Positions 41,918 through 51,463 are shown, counted from the stretch's first letter. The stretch is DNA of 64,000 bases from an uncultured Muribaculaceae bacterium (GCA_934667475.1 CAKUMB010000006.1:1-64000); one strand, 5' to 3'. The notes: generated by a model not told the origin, from the letters alone. Numbers and translations: made by a program.

Positions 41918-44900
41918 ATGAAGAGACGAAGACTTTTAGGCCTAATGGCCGTCTTTTTGATGTCGATGCTGGCGTTGCCGCCACTGGCTCATGCCACGGA
42001 GGCAGTAGGCAAAGCGCTGAAAATCACTTTCGGCGCCCGTGGCGACGCCTCCACCGTCGACCGCGTGATTGTGGAAAACCTCAGCAAGCGCGAGCGCGCC
42101 GAGCTTGCCGGAACCGACACGCTGCTGCTCGCTGTCGATGCGCAGTCGGGCATCGAGGGCATAACGCAGCCGCGTGTGCCCGATGTGGACGTGCAAATCT
42201 CTAATGCCACTCTCACGGTGACCACGACTGCCGTCGAGGCACTGGTCACGGTACACTCTGTTTCGGGCGCCATCGTCGGCCAAAGCCGTACCGCGGTGTG
42301 TGGTGGCCGGGCCACATTAGCACTGCCGCAGCTTGCCCGGGGCATATACATTGTCAGTGTGCAGGCTGGCAGCCATCGACGCAGTGTGAAGTGGCTTTGC
42401 ACAGGCTCGGCTGCTGCTTTTGATGCCGGTGGCAGTCACGGCACAGCCTTTGTTGCCGCAGCCCCCATGCGCGACTTGGCCCGGGTGGAGGCAATCGGGG
42501 CGGCGCGCCTTGTGGGCCTCCGCTATGAGGCGGGCGATGTGCTGCGGTTCACAGCCAAGTCGGGCACTATGACCACCATCATGAATCTGTCGCCGCAATC
42601 GAGCACCCCCGTGTATTTCGACTTTTTCCGCTGCGAGGATGCTGATGGCAACACCTATGCCATAGTGCGCGCGGGCGACATGATGTGGATGGCTGAAGAC
42701 CTTAAGGCCACCCGCGTGTCGGGAGCCAAAGTGGTGAAGTCGCTCGGCGACTGGGGCAGCGACGGCAGTGATGTGTCGGCCAAAATCTACACCGGCGGCG
42801 ATGGCGTGTATTACTCGCGCGAGGCTGCTGTCAGGGCCATGCCCGAAGGCTGGAGTCTGCCATCGCTGGGCGAAATCGACTATATTGTGAAGAAGACCAC
42901 AGGCTACTACCAGTCGGCTGGCAAGGCTTTGAAGAGCCGCGGCCCGGAGTGGGCTACCCAGCCCGATGGGGTTGACGAGTATTCGGTGGCGCTAACTCCT
43001 CACGGCTATGTGGGCAATGGAGTGCTGCTGCGCCAGACCGATGCCGTGTTGCTCACGCGCAGCACCAAGAATTTGAAGCCCACCTCATTTGATGTGGCCG
43101 ACGGCTCCGACGAACTTACCATGACCAACGGCTACGACATTCACAATCTGGGCTTCCACGTACGCGGCGTGAGGAGTGCGCCATCGGCCTACACCACTAT
43201 GCTCAATAGGTTTGGCATGGTGCCAAGTGCTGCTTACGCCTCGGGCGAGGCCGACTATGGCCCGCTGGGCAAACTGTTCACCATGCTCGACGGCAGGCAG
43301 AGCCTGGCGTTTGACTACAGTGGCGGGCAACTCAACGACTCGGGCATGGAGAAGCGTTCGGGCATACTCACGCTGCGCAACCTCAAAAAGTATGGGCTGA
43401 TGGACGAGGATTTCTCGGCCAACGGCTTCGTTGAGCAGGACAACAAGAACACGCTGCGCAAAATGGCTGCAATGACCGTCAATGGCCGCCAATACATAAT
43501 CGAGGCCAGGTGGAAGTGCCCGTTCCAGCTGTGGACGCGTATCGACAAGAATGGCAAGGTGGTGCGCACCGACAATCACGACGAGTTTGGCCTGGCCTAT
43601 GTGTCCAACGGCTACTGGGACGAGGTGGTGGAAATTGCCATCTATGGCGACTCGGCAACGAACCACCGCCTTATAAAAAAGCATCTTGTGACGGGAATGA
43701 GTTTTGACGCTGCCGCATTCTACAACAATTTCCCCTATTTCCTGTATGGCGGCCGCACCACTGAGGCGCGCTATGATTTCGCCACCCGCTACTTCCAGTT
43801 GCTCACAGCCGATTTCAACCGCGACGGCACCGACGACATAGTGCTTGGTGTGGGTGGCTATATGACTGTGCTCGATGGCATAAAAGTGCTCAACACCACA
43901 CGGACCTATACAGAATGGAACAGGGGCAAGGATGGTGAGGTGATTGCCTTCGACAACTTCAACCGCTGGGATCGCGGCAACGATGCCAAGACCGTAGTGC
44001 GCATGGCTGTGGGCGATGTAAATAATGACAATAGTCCCGAGTTGGTGCTGCTGCGGGCCCGCAACAATCCCTACATCAAGAAGCTTGAGCTGATAGCCGT
44101 CGACATTAACAAAAACCGCGGCGAACTGGTGCTCTATGACGATGTGTTCGGCATAAAGCATCACATGTATTGCTCGCTTGGCGATAAAAACGGCACATCG
44201 GGCAACATCTGGTTCCTCGACGTGAAGGTGGGCAATGTCACCAAGGGCAAGTATCCCGACGTTGTGATGCTTTACCGTGAATACAGTGGCAAGTCGTATG
44301 CCCAGTCGGCTACGCTCGCAGTGTGCCAGTATAACCCCGACGGCACGTCCTACGACCAGATGTTCAAGCGCATTGCGGTGGATGGCGGCACGGTGAGCGG
44401 CGGCTTCCGCAGCAATGCCGGCTGTGCTGGCAACTGCAATGTCACGCTGCTGCGCTCTGAAAACGGGCTTTCGTCGAACCGCGACATTGTGGCGGGCGCC
44501 GACCTTTGGCGCTGGGATGCCTCGGCTGGCAAGGTGAAGTTCGACCGCCGGGTGTTTGACTGGATCGACAATGGTAACTACTCGATATTTGCCGACAACA
44601 TTGTGCCTGTCAACTTGATGGGCAACGGCTATCCCGAAGCCATGTACTACTTTGCAAGCATGAGCACTAGCGACAATAAGGGCCAGCGATACATGTACAC
44701 TTTCTTGGGCGCCAATATTTTGCAGTGGTACAGCACAGGCTCTAACGATAAAAACCTAATTAATTGGAGCGACTGGCGATACAACAGCCAGCTGTTTAAG
44801 TACAACACCCATGGCAAACAGTGGAGCTCCAACAAGGAGTGCGAGCTGATGTGGTGGTTTGGCGACGGCGATGTGGAGTGGGGCAACAATGCCGCCATGT

Positions 44901-45898
44901 GTGCCGTTAACATCAACGCCAGTTGCAAAACGCTGGAATACAGGTCGACGCAGAAGGCATTTGGCGAGCCCACCATATATGCCATGATAGCCGCTCCGCC
45001 CACCTATTTGTATGCCGATGGCGAAAAGGCGCCGAGTGAGGACTACGTCACCACTTGGGGCTATTCGCGCAGTTCAAGCACCGAAACCACCAAGTCGGGC
45101 AGCGTGTCGGCTTCGATTATCGGTGGGTTTGAGTATGAGTTTAATCTGCCTCTTGTGGGGCAGAAGGTGGGTGGTGTTGACTTCACCACCAAGTTGCAGA
45201 GCGAAATCTCGAAATCCTCCTCTTCGGGTACTTCGGTCACCTACAGCCAGACCTATGAGGCGCGCGACGACAACCGTGTGGTGATGCAGGTGACCCCCTA
45301 CACGCTATACACCTATGAAATCACCAATGCCAAAGACCCCGATGAAATTGGGGGCAAATATCAGGTGGCAATTCCTGGCAAGTCGAGAACCATAGGCCTC
45401 GCCCTGTCCGACTATGAGGCCCTTGTGGGCAACGCCCCGGGTGTGCCATATCTTGGCAATGTGTTCAAGCACACTATTGGCAATCCGTTCTCCTATCCCA
45501 AGCCTGGCACCATCGACGGCTGGAACGTGATGTGGGGCAATGGCAAAGACGACAGCTACGTCACCACCGGCTCGGGTGGTGCCACCACCCGCGAAATCTC
45601 AATCGAGAGGTCTACGTCGGGCTCCACAGGTTTCTCGTTTTCCAACGAGACCGAGCTCGTGGTCACCGCGGGTTGCGTGAAAGCCGGCGTGGGCTTTGGA
45701 TACAACCGCTCCAACGAGGTGTCGCACTCCGAAACCGAGGGCTTTGCCGTTTCGGCCAGTGTGCCTGGCCTTGTGGTGGGTGACAACAACCCCAGCCGCA
45801 CTTTCTTCGACTGGAACCTGTGCTGGTATGAATACAGAGTGGGCCGCCAGACGTTTCCCGTTGTGAACTATGTGGTGAAGCCCATGAGTTTTGAATAG
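41918..45898 (+). CDS. Giant secreted FISUMP/propeller protein with Ser/Thr-rich C-terminal module
   Basis: A 1326-aa exported protein. Signal peptide: residues 1-26 (LMAVFLMSMLALPPLAHA). Residues about 95-165 form a small beta-sandwich (VTVHSVSGAIVGQ, LARGIYIVSVQAG). About 235-420 match a Fibrobacter-type paralogous (FISUMP) domain (MMWMAEDLKATRV, MPEGWSLPSLGEIDYI). About 620-920 carry four FG-GAP/VCBS-like blades (DFNRDGTDDIVLG, GDVNNDNSPELVLL, GNVTKGKYPDVVML, NLMGNGYPEAMYY). About 1040-1290 have alternating Ser/Thr strands (SGSVSASIIGGFEYEF, SKSSSSGTSVTYSQTYEA) like aerolysin-type pore formers. The last assignment is inference. It is monocistronic and convergent with an AraC-type membrane regulator. 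Confidence 0.75.
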   Translation: MKRRRLLGLMAVFLMSMLALPPLAHATEAVGKALKITFGARGDASTVDRVIVENLSKRERAELAGTDTLLLAVDAQSGIEGITQPRVPDVDVQISNATLTVTTTAVEALVTVHSVSGAIVGQSRTAVCGGRATLALPQLARGIYIVSVQAGSHRRSVKWLCTGSAAAFDAGGSHGTAFVAAAPMRDLARVEAIGAARLVGLRYEAGDVLRFTAKSGTMTTIMNLSPQSSTPVYFDFFRCEDADGNTYAIVRAGDMMWMAEDLKATRVSGAKVVKSLGDWGSDGSDVSAKIYTGGDGVYYSREAAVRAMPEGWSLPSLGEIDYIVKKTTGYYQSAGKALKSRGPEWATQPDGVDEYSVALTPHGYVGNGVLLRQTDAVLLTRSTKNLKPTSFDVADGSDELTMTNGYDIHNLGFHVRGVRSAPSAYTTMLNRFGMVPSAAYASGEADYGPLGKLFTMLDGRQSLAFDYSGGQLNDSGMEKRSGILTLRNLKKYGLMDEDFSANGFVEQDNKNTLRKMAAMTVNGRQYIIEARWKCPFQLWTRIDKNGKVVRTDNHDEFGLAYVSNGYWDEVVEIAIYGDSATNHRLIKKHLVTGMSFDAAAFYNNFPYFLYGGRTTEARYDFATRYFQLLTADFNRDGTDDIVLGVGGYMTVLDGIKVLNTTRTYTEWNRGKDGEVIAFDNFNRWDRGNDAKTVVRMAVGDVNNDNSPELVLLRARNNPYIKKLELIAVDINKNRGELVLYDDVFGIKHHMYCSLGDKNGTSGNIWFLDVKVGNVTKGKYPDVVMLYREYSGKSYAQSATLAVCQYNPDGTSYDQMFKRIAVDGGTVSGGFRSNAGCAGNCNVTLLRSENGLSSNRDIVAGADLWRWDASAGKVKFDRRVFDWIDNGNYSIFADNIVPVNLMGNGYPEAMYYFASMSTSDNKGQRYMYTFLGANILQWYSTGSNDKNLINWSDWRYNSQLFKYNTHGKQWSSNKECELMWWFGDGDVEWGNNAAMCAVNINASCKTLEYRSTQKAFGEPTIYAMIAAPPTYLYADGEKAPSEDYVTTWGYSRSSSTETTKSGSVSASIIGGFEYEFNLPLVGQKVGGVDFTTKLQSEISKSSSSGTSVTYSQTYEARDDNRVVMQVTPYTLYTYEITNAKDPDEIGGKYQVAIPGKSRTIGLALSDYEALVGNAPGVPYLGNVFKHTIGNPFSYPKPGTIDGWNVMWGNGKDDSYVTTGSGGATTREISIERSTSGSTGFSFSNETELVVTAGCVKAGVGFGYNRSNEVSHSETEGFAVSASVPGLVVGDNNPSRTFFDWNLCWYEYRVGRQTFPVVNYVVKPMSFE

Positions 45899-45924
45899 GC
45901 CAGTTTGTTGAGCCCATAAAAAGC

Positions 45925-45960
45925 AGAAGCCCCATTTGGCAATGGCTAAATGGGACTTCT
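45925..45960. terminator. Terminator between the giant gene and the AraC gene
   Basis: AGAAGCCCCATTT (45925-45937) pairs with AAATGGGACTTCT (45948-45960) with one mismatch. The genes on each side are convergent. Confidence 0.75.
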
Positions 45961-45963
45961 ATG

Positions 45964-47073
45964 TTATTGATGCTGCTCATTTCTGTTTATAATCCAGTTG
46001 GTGGGCGACTGGCCGGTCTTGCGCTTAAAGGCGCGGTACAAGTTCACGCGGCTTGTGAATCCCGTTTCCTGTGCAAGTGCGTCCATTGTGTGCTGTTTAA
46101 GCCATCCGTCCTCTATGAGCCTTATTGCTTCGGCCACTCGCCACCCGTTGATGTAGGCTTTGAAGTTCACCCCCTTGCAGTGGTTTATGGCCGTCGACAC
46201 CACGCGGTGGCTCTTGCCACACAGTGACGCCACGCTTGCAACCGACAAGTCGGGCTGCTTGAATAGCTCCTTGTCGGCCACAATACGCTCTATTTGCTCC
46301 ATCAGCGCACATTCGTCTTCTGTGGCTGTGCAGCCGGCCGGCTCAGCGGCAGCATCGGACAGTGGCACTTCTATTGTGGGGAAAATGTGCACATAGTTCA
46401 TAAATCTTATTGCAAACACCGAATAGTAGGCCACTGCCACGAGCATAAACAGCAGTTGCGTCAGTGGCGTTATAACCCAGGCAAAAATCAGTGCCACCAC
46501 ACCCACAGCAGTGGCGCTGTAGAAAGCCACGGGCACCCAGTGCAGCCTCTTGCGCTCGTCGTCGGAGAAAAAGTTGTTCATGCGCTGGTAGTACAGCCGG
46601 TAGCGGTGTCGGAACATAACCACGTAGCGGGCCATCATCAGCACATACCACAGCGAGAATGCTCCAAACACAAGGCGTCGTTGCCCGTAAGGGACTATGG
46701 CAAGCAGAGCGAAAGCCAGCGCTATGCCAGCCAACACGGACACCGACTCGCGGCCAACGGTGTGTTTGGTCAGGAAACTGGTGTCGAGCAGCGTTATCAG
46801 CGAAAAAGTGAACAGAAACGCTTGAGTGGCACCTATGGCAACAACTATCATGCTGTTTGTCATGTCGCTGGCAAGTGGCTCACGCACCACGGCTTCGCAT
46901 ATCAGTGCAGCGCCATACACAAGAAATGTAGCCCCAAGCACCCTTCGGGCAAACACATAGCTTTTAAGCTTCTCCTTTTCGGGCACAGAAAGGAAAAACA
47001 GGCACAGGCTGAATGCGAGCATCATTCCTGGCACGATGTATTCTGCCATCAGATGATATAAAAAGTTTAGCAT
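45964..47073 (-). CDS. Membrane-anchored AraC-family regulator
   Basis: A 369-aa protein in two parts. Residues 1-225 have about seven hydrophobic segments (IVPGMMLAFSLCLFFLS, TQAFLFTFSLITLL, VSVLAGIALAFALLAIV), a 7TM-like sensor with no obvious ligand site. Residues about 265-369 are an AraC DNA-binding domain with two helix-turn-helices (LSVASVASLCGKSHRVVSTA, TMDALAQETGFTSRVNLYRA) and the typical FKRKTGQSPTNW ending. It probably senses a membrane or periplasmic signal and acts at the membrane. Targets unknown; the giant secreted protein is the nearest candidate. Confidence 0.88.
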   Translation of the reverse strand: MLNFLYHLMAEYIVPGMMLAFSLCLFFLSVPEKEKLKSYVFARRVLGATFLVYGAALICEAVVREPLASDMTNSMIVVAIGATQAFLFTFSLITLLDTSFLTKHTVGRESVSVLAGIALAFALLAIVPYGQRRLVFGAFSLWYVLMMARYVVMFRHRYRLYYQRMNNFFSDDERKRLHWVPVAFYSATAVGVVALIFAWVITPLTQLLFMLVAVAYYSVFAIRFMNYVHIFPTIEVPLSDAAAEPAGCTATEDECALMEQIERIVADKELFKQPDLSVASVASLCGKSHRVVSTAINHCKGVNFKAYINGWRVAEAIRLIEDGWLKQHTMDALAQETGFTSRVNLYRAFKRKTGQSPTNWIINRNEQHQ

Positions 47074-47100
47074 AAGGTCGTTACTGTGTTAATGCAACTA

Positions 47101-47131
47101 CAAAAATAGCAATAATCTCTCTATCCGCCAA
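47101..47131 (-). promoter_or_regulatory. Promoter of the AraC-family gene
   Basis: Minus strand TTG (47129-47131), 20 nt, TATTTTTG (47101-47108). Confidence 0.55.
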
Positions 47132-47149
47132 GTGCTACATTGCTCCTAT

Positions 47150-47690
47150 GAATAGTTTTAATCCCTGCATATCATCCCTTTTCGATTTTTTGGAAAACAA
47201 ATGGTAGGGATGTGGCATACCGATATCGCTGAAATAAATAGCAATCCCGGCGGGTTACCAGGTTGAGAATGCTGTCTTTAAGCAACGAAAATCATAGGAA
47301 TGTTGCATGTAGCTCCCACTGTAATTTCCGTCACCGAGGTACTCCAGTCGCTGCGGGCTGAAAGCCCAGCATGACCGTAGCCCAGGGCAAGCAAAGCGAC
47401 GCCCTGGGTGAATAGTTCAGCCACCAAACGCTCTGAAAGAGCAAAAGATTTGCAAAAAGATTTGCTACCCGTCCCGCACTGGTGTGCCGCCATTCCCTGC
47501 TGCCACAGAAATCGGCATAGATGATTCATGACCACGCCCAATGCCGCAAAAGTTTATGTGTCATCTGCTTGTGCGCACCTCGGAGCGGCCATGGTTACCC
47601 CGTTGGTGAAAGGGAAGTGAGTGGGTAGGCATGCTGGGGCAGAAGCATTCCAGCGAAATGCGGCCATGGCTGCAAAAGCGCCATGAAAAG
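47150..47690. repeat. Decayed intergenic repeat region
   Basis: No credible gene is present in this stretch of roughly 540 bp. It contains fragments that recur in gut Bacteroidales intergenic DNA, as I remember them: GCTGAAAGCCCAGC, an AGCCCAGGGC/GCCCTGGGT dyad (about 47381-47408) and CGCTCTGAAAGAGCAAAAG. GTAGGGATGTGGCATACC at 47204-47221 matches the end of the 13-kb element at 16 of 18 positions. It reads as a graveyard of non-coding repeats. Confidence 0.5.
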
Positions 47691-47693
47691 AAA

Positions 47694-47721
47694 GCCCATA
47701 GCTTTCCGTAAAGCTATGGGC
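47694..47721. other. Perfect 12-bp hairpin, tetraloop CCGT
   Basis: GCCCATAGCTTT (47694-47705) and its exact complement (47710-47721). No T-run follows. It may be part of the repeat region or a second terminator. Confidence 0.45.
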
Positions 47722-47790
47722 CGGAACTTAAACCTTGTTGCCAACGTTGGTTGTGGCGTATTACCGTCCATGTTGTGGTTGTGACGGTGT

Positions 47791-47828
47791 GAAAAAAATC
47801 CGCACGTCCCACAAGGGGCATGCGGATT
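47791..47828 (-). terminator. Terminator of the OmpA-family gene
   Basis: AATCCGCA (47797-47804) pairs with TGCGGATT (47821-47828); on the minus strand seven Ts follow directly. Confidence 0.85.
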
Positions 47829-47865
47829 CTTTATCTAAATTCTTCTCGCGTTTGGGCGGGATGAA

Positions 47866-49080
47866 TTATTTTGCGCGGTTGATTGTAACGGCACGGTCGA
47901 GCGATGCGCACTTAGCACCAAAGTTGGTGAGGTTGCCATCGTTGATCTGAGCGTCGAGGCGGTTAGCTGCCACACCCTTGGCAACGAGAGCCCTCTTCAC
48001 GCCAGCAACACGGTTCTTGCGGAGCTTAGTGTTGATCTTGTCGCTACCAGTGTAGTTGTCGGCCCAACCTGTGAGCACGTAGTTGCTGTCCTCGCTCTTC
48101 ATCACCTCAGAAACGGCGTTAACCACCTTCTTCTGAACGCCAGTGATGTAAGACTTGCCGATGGGGTAGTAGATAGTGGCCAGAGGAGCCTCGCTTGCCT
48201 TCTGCTCAACGGGTTTCTTGTTGAGGCAGTCGCGCAGCTGCTGCTCGAGGTCAGCAATCTTGTCGTTAGCGGCCTGCAGACGGGCTACGAGAGCGTCGCC
48301 TTCAGCATCGGTGTACTTGTAAGTGGGGCATACGGGCACTGTGGGAGCCTTCCAGTCGGTGTTGTTGAACTTGTAAGAAAGACCAAGCAGCACTGAGGGA
48401 TATTCAACCCAAGTCTTCTCGCCCATGCCATCAACGTGCTCCTGGAGCTCATCGAAGCGGAGGTCGAGCAGGATGTTAACGTGCTTGCTCACTGCAAATG
48501 TGTTGAGTAAGCCAAGACGGGCGCTGAAGTTACGAGAGTGCTCATCGTTGGGTGAGTACTTCCAGTCGCCGCGGCCCTGATCGGCACGCTCATATACCCA
48601 GTGTACGCCAAGACCAGCGTAGAAGATTGCGTTGTAAACGCGGCCGGGGCGATAACCGCACCACCAGTTAGTGATGTTCAACATCACATCGCCGAAACCG
48701 CCGATGTTGTTGAACTGCTGGGGCATGTAGTTGTCAACGGCTTTGCCGTTGGCGCGATAGCCGATGGCGTTGGGGCCTACGGCAACACCCTTCATCTGGT
48801 TGAACTCTGCGCCCAGGCGAACACCCAGCAGCGGAGAGAACCACTTGCCTACAGCAAGGTTGGCCTTCCAGCCAATGCGATCGCCAAAGTCTGCCTTAGC
48901 GTCGAACTTCGACATCATAACACCGGCACCGCCTTCAGCCTCGATAAACCAGTTGTCATGGAAACGATTGAAAAGGTAGCCCTGTGCAGGATCCTCAACA
49001 TAAGTGACTTCCTGAGCGCTAGCCACAGCAGATCCCATAAACATAGCGCATGAAAGCGCTAATAATGTAATCTTTTTCAT
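47866..49080 (-). CDS. OmpA-family outer-membrane protein
   Basis: A 404-aa protein. Signal peptide (LLALSCAMFMGSAVASAQ); beta-barrel of about 230 residues (WFIEAEGGAGVMMSKFDA, GVRLGAEFNQMKGV). A short coiled coil (LVARLQAANDKIADLEQQL) is followed by an OmpA/Pal peptidoglycan-binding domain (VLTGWADNYTGSDKINTKLR). Codon use is strongly biased to ttc, ctc and aac, so it should be abundant. It probably anchors the outer membrane to the cell wall. Promoter and terminator are clear; monocistronic. Confidence 0.93.
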   Translation of the reverse strand: MKKITLLALSCAMFMGSAVASAQEVTYVEDPAQGYLFNRFHDNWFIEAEGGAGVMMSKFDAKADFGDRIGWKANLAVGKWFSPLLGVRLGAEFNQMKGVAVGPNAIGYRANGKAVDNYMPQQFNNIGGFGDVMLNITNWWCGYRPGRVYNAIFYAGLGVHWVYERADQGRGDWKYSPNDEHSRNFSARLGLLNTFAVSKHVNILLDLRFDELQEHVDGMGEKTWVEYPSVLLGLSYKFNNTDWKAPTVPVCPTYKYTDAEGDALVARLQAANDKIADLEQQLRDCLNKKPVEQKASEAPLATIYYPIGKSYITGVQKKVVNAVSEVMKSEDSNYVLTGWADNYTGSDKINTKLRKNRVAGVKRALVAKGVAANRLDAQINDGNLTNFGAKCASLDRAVTINRAK

Positions 49081-49145
49081 AGACTTACGTTTTTTGAACT
49101 ATTTTGTGTTAAACAATAAATTTATTTCCTATTCAAAATATTGTG

Positions 49146-49178
49146 CAAATATATATCTTTTTTTTGATATTTGACAAA
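49146..49178 (-). promoter_or_regulatory. Promoter of the OmpA-family gene
   Basis: Minus strand TTTG (49175-49178), 21 nt, TATATTTG (49146-49153). Leader of about 58 nt, AT-rich, typical of highly expressed genes. Confidence 0.65.
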
Positions 49179-49216
49179 TAGCGGAAGAAAAAAGTGGTTG
49201 CAAGTGCTAAAATTGC

Positions 49217-51271
49217 TTAATGCTGCTTAACCACATAGCTCACAATCTCTTTCGCAATGTGGGCCGGTGTGAATCCGAATTTCTCTTCAAGCACTTTGTA
49301 GGGGGCCGAGGCTCCGAAGTGGTCGAGTCCGTAGATTTTGCCTACCGGAATCACACGCAGCAGAGTGGAGGGCAGTCCGGCCGTGAGGCCAAACACGGGG
49401 GCCTTTTCGCTCGGAATCACTTCTGAGCGGTAGGCTGCGTCTTGGTCGAGGAAAAGGCCGGTCGACGGCATCGACACCACTTGCGCCTTTATGCCGTTTT
49501 GCTCTTTGATGATTTTGGCTGCGTCGACCAGTGTCGACACTTCCGAGCCGTTGCCCACCAATATCACATCGGGGTTTTCTTCCTTTATAATAATGTATCC
49601 GCCGCGCTGTGCTCCAAGGGCCTCCTTGTAGCGCTGCTCGTAGGTGTCGGCCACCTGCGAGTGGATGTCGTTCACCGTTTGGCGCGACAGTATCAGGGCT
49701 GTCGGGGTGTCGGTGTTCTCCATTGCCATCTTCCATGCCACTGTGGTCTCGGCGCTGTCGGCCGGGCGCAGCACCAGCATGCTGTTTTTGCCGTCGTGGT
49801 TCTTAAGCTCTTCGAGCAGGCGTATTTGAGCCTCCTGCTCCACGGGCTCGTGTGTGGGACCGTCTTCACCCACGCGGAATGCGTCGTGCGACCATATGAA
49901 CTTCACGGGCAGCTGCATGAGCGCCGACAGGCGAATGGCGGGCTTCATGTAGTCGGAGAATACGAAGAATGTGGCGCATGCCGCCTGCATGCCGCCGTGC
50001 AGCACTATGCCGTTGATTATCGAGGTCATTGCCAGTTCGGCAACGCCTGCGTGCAGGAATGCTCCCTTGTAGTCGTGGTTGGCAAAGGCGCCCACTTTTT
50101 TCAGGAATGCCTCGCTTTTGTCGCTGTTGGCCAGGTCGGCCGACGACACTATCATGTTGCCCACCTTCTCGCCAAGCACGCTCAGCACGTCGGCCGATGC
50201 GCTGCGGGTGGCAATGTCGGGCTTGTGGGCAATGGCGGCGTAGTCAATGTCCACCTGCTTGCCGTCGATGAAGTCTTGCAGGCGTGCAGCCTCGGCGGGG
50301 TTGGCCTTCTTCCACTCGGCTATGCGCTCTTTGCGGGCTGCCACTATCTTGCGCAGCTCTTGGGCGCGCTTGGCATATAGCTCGGCCACTTCGGGGAATG
50401 TGGCCCAGGGGTCGTCCATGCTGCCGCCCAGGTTCTTCACCGTGTCTTCGTAGCTTGCGCCCGACTTGCTCAGCGGCTGTCCGTGGGTGCTGCACTGGCC
50501 CTCAAAGTTTTTGCCGGCGGCAGTGACGCAGCCCTTGCCCATCACTGTGTGGCCAATTATCAGAGTTGGGCGCTTGGTCTCGGCCTGTGCCATCTCTATT
50601 GCGTCGGCAATGGCCAGGGGGTCGTTGCCGTTAATATCAATCACGTTCCAGTTCCACGCCTTATACTTCATCGCAGTGTTCTCGTTGCTCACCTCGTCGC
50701 AGTCGGTGGACAGCTGCACATCGTTGCTGTCGTAGAACATTATCAGGTTGTTCAACCCCAGCAGGCCGGCTATGCGGGCAGCCTCTTGCGATATGCCCTC
50801 CTGCACGCTGCCGTCGCTTATGAAGGCATAGGTCTTGTGTGCCAGCACCTCGCTGAAGTGGGTGGCAAAGAAGCGCTCGGCCAGCGCGCAGCCCACAGCC
50901 ATTGCCTGGCCCTGGCCCAGCGGGCCCGAGGTGTTCTCGATGCCGTGCGCGGGGTCAAGCTCGGGGTGGCCGGGGGTGATGCTGCCCCAGCTGCGGAACG
51001 CCTTGATGTCGTCGAGGGTGTACTTGCCGCTCAGATACAGAATGCTGTAGAGCATGGGCGACATGTGGCCCGGATCGAGGAAAAAACGGTCGCGGGCAAA
51101 CCACTTCGGGTCGTCCGGATCGCTGATCAAGTAGCTTGAGTATAATACGTTTGTGAAATCGGCACCACCCATTGCGCCTCCGGGGTGGCCCGACTTGGCT
51201 TTTTCAACCATAGTTGCAGCCAAAATACGGATGTTGTTGGCTGCTCTATTCATCAATCTTTCATTAATCAT
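49217..51271 (-). CDS. tkt: Transketolase
   Basis: A thiamine-pyrophosphate enzyme of the pentose phosphate pathway, 684 aa, full length. TPP-binding parts are HPGGAMGGADF at the N-terminus and FISDGSVQEGISQEAAR with the following YDSNDVQLS. The pyrimidine domain has SHDAFRVGEDGPTHEPVEQ. It ends with the transketolase C-terminal domain (VVSMPSTGLFLDQ). It is transcribed alone; no other pentose phosphate gene is adjacent. Confidence 0.96.
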   Translation of the reverse strand: MINERLMNRAANNIRILAATMVEKAKSGHPGGAMGGADFTNVLYSSYLISDPDDPKWFARDRFFLDPGHMSPMLYSILYLSGKYTLDDIKAFRSWGSITPGHPELDPAHGIENTSGPLGQGQAMAVGCALAERFFATHFSEVLAHKTYAFISDGSVQEGISQEAARIAGLLGLNNLIMFYDSNDVQLSTDCDEVSNENTAMKYKAWNWNVIDINGNDPLAIADAIEMAQAETKRPTLIIGHTVMGKGCVTAAGKNFEGQCSTHGQPLSKSGASYEDTVKNLGGSMDDPWATFPEVAELYAKRAQELRKIVAARKERIAEWKKANPAEAARLQDFIDGKQVDIDYAAIAHKPDIATRSASADVLSVLGEKVGNMIVSSADLANSDKSEAFLKKVGAFANHDYKGAFLHAGVAELAMTSIINGIVLHGGMQAACATFFVFSDYMKPAIRLSALMQLPVKFIWSHDAFRVGEDGPTHEPVEQEAQIRLLEELKNHDGKNSMLVLRPADSAETTVAWKMAMENTDTPTALILSRQTVNDIHSQVADTYEQRYKEALGAQRGGYIIIKEENPDVILVGNGSEVSTLVDAAKIIKEQNGIKAQVVSMPSTGLFLDQDAAYRSEVIPSEKAPVFGLTAGLPSTLLRVIPVGKIYGLDHFGASAPYKVLEEKFGFTPAHIAKEIVSYVVKQH

Positions 51272-51399
51272 AAAACCGACGGTGTTACGTGTTTGTGTTA
51301 ACTTTTACGAAGTTACTCATTTTTTCCGGCCCGCACAAGTTATAGGGGCTTTTTTGCCTTTTTCTGCCGCTATTTTGCACGCTTGCGCTGTATAGCGGC

Positions 51400-51435
51400 A
51401 GAAGCCCGCGGAGCCATGTGGCTTCGCGGGCTTCT
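51400..51435. terminator. Hairpin downstream of the sugar transporter gene
   Basis: AGAAGCCCGCG (51400-51410) pairs with CGCGGGCTTCT (51425-51435), with an inner AGCCA/TGGCT. It lies 28 nt past the transporter stop on the minus strand; the T-run is weak. Confidence 0.55.
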
Positions 51436-51463
51436 ATATGCTGTTATGATAGTTGCCGATTAG

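Noticed and set aside
47278..47541. 87-aa minus-strand frame in the repeat region
   Set aside because: It covers repeat fragments (AGCCCAGGGC dyad) that commonly give spurious short proteins.
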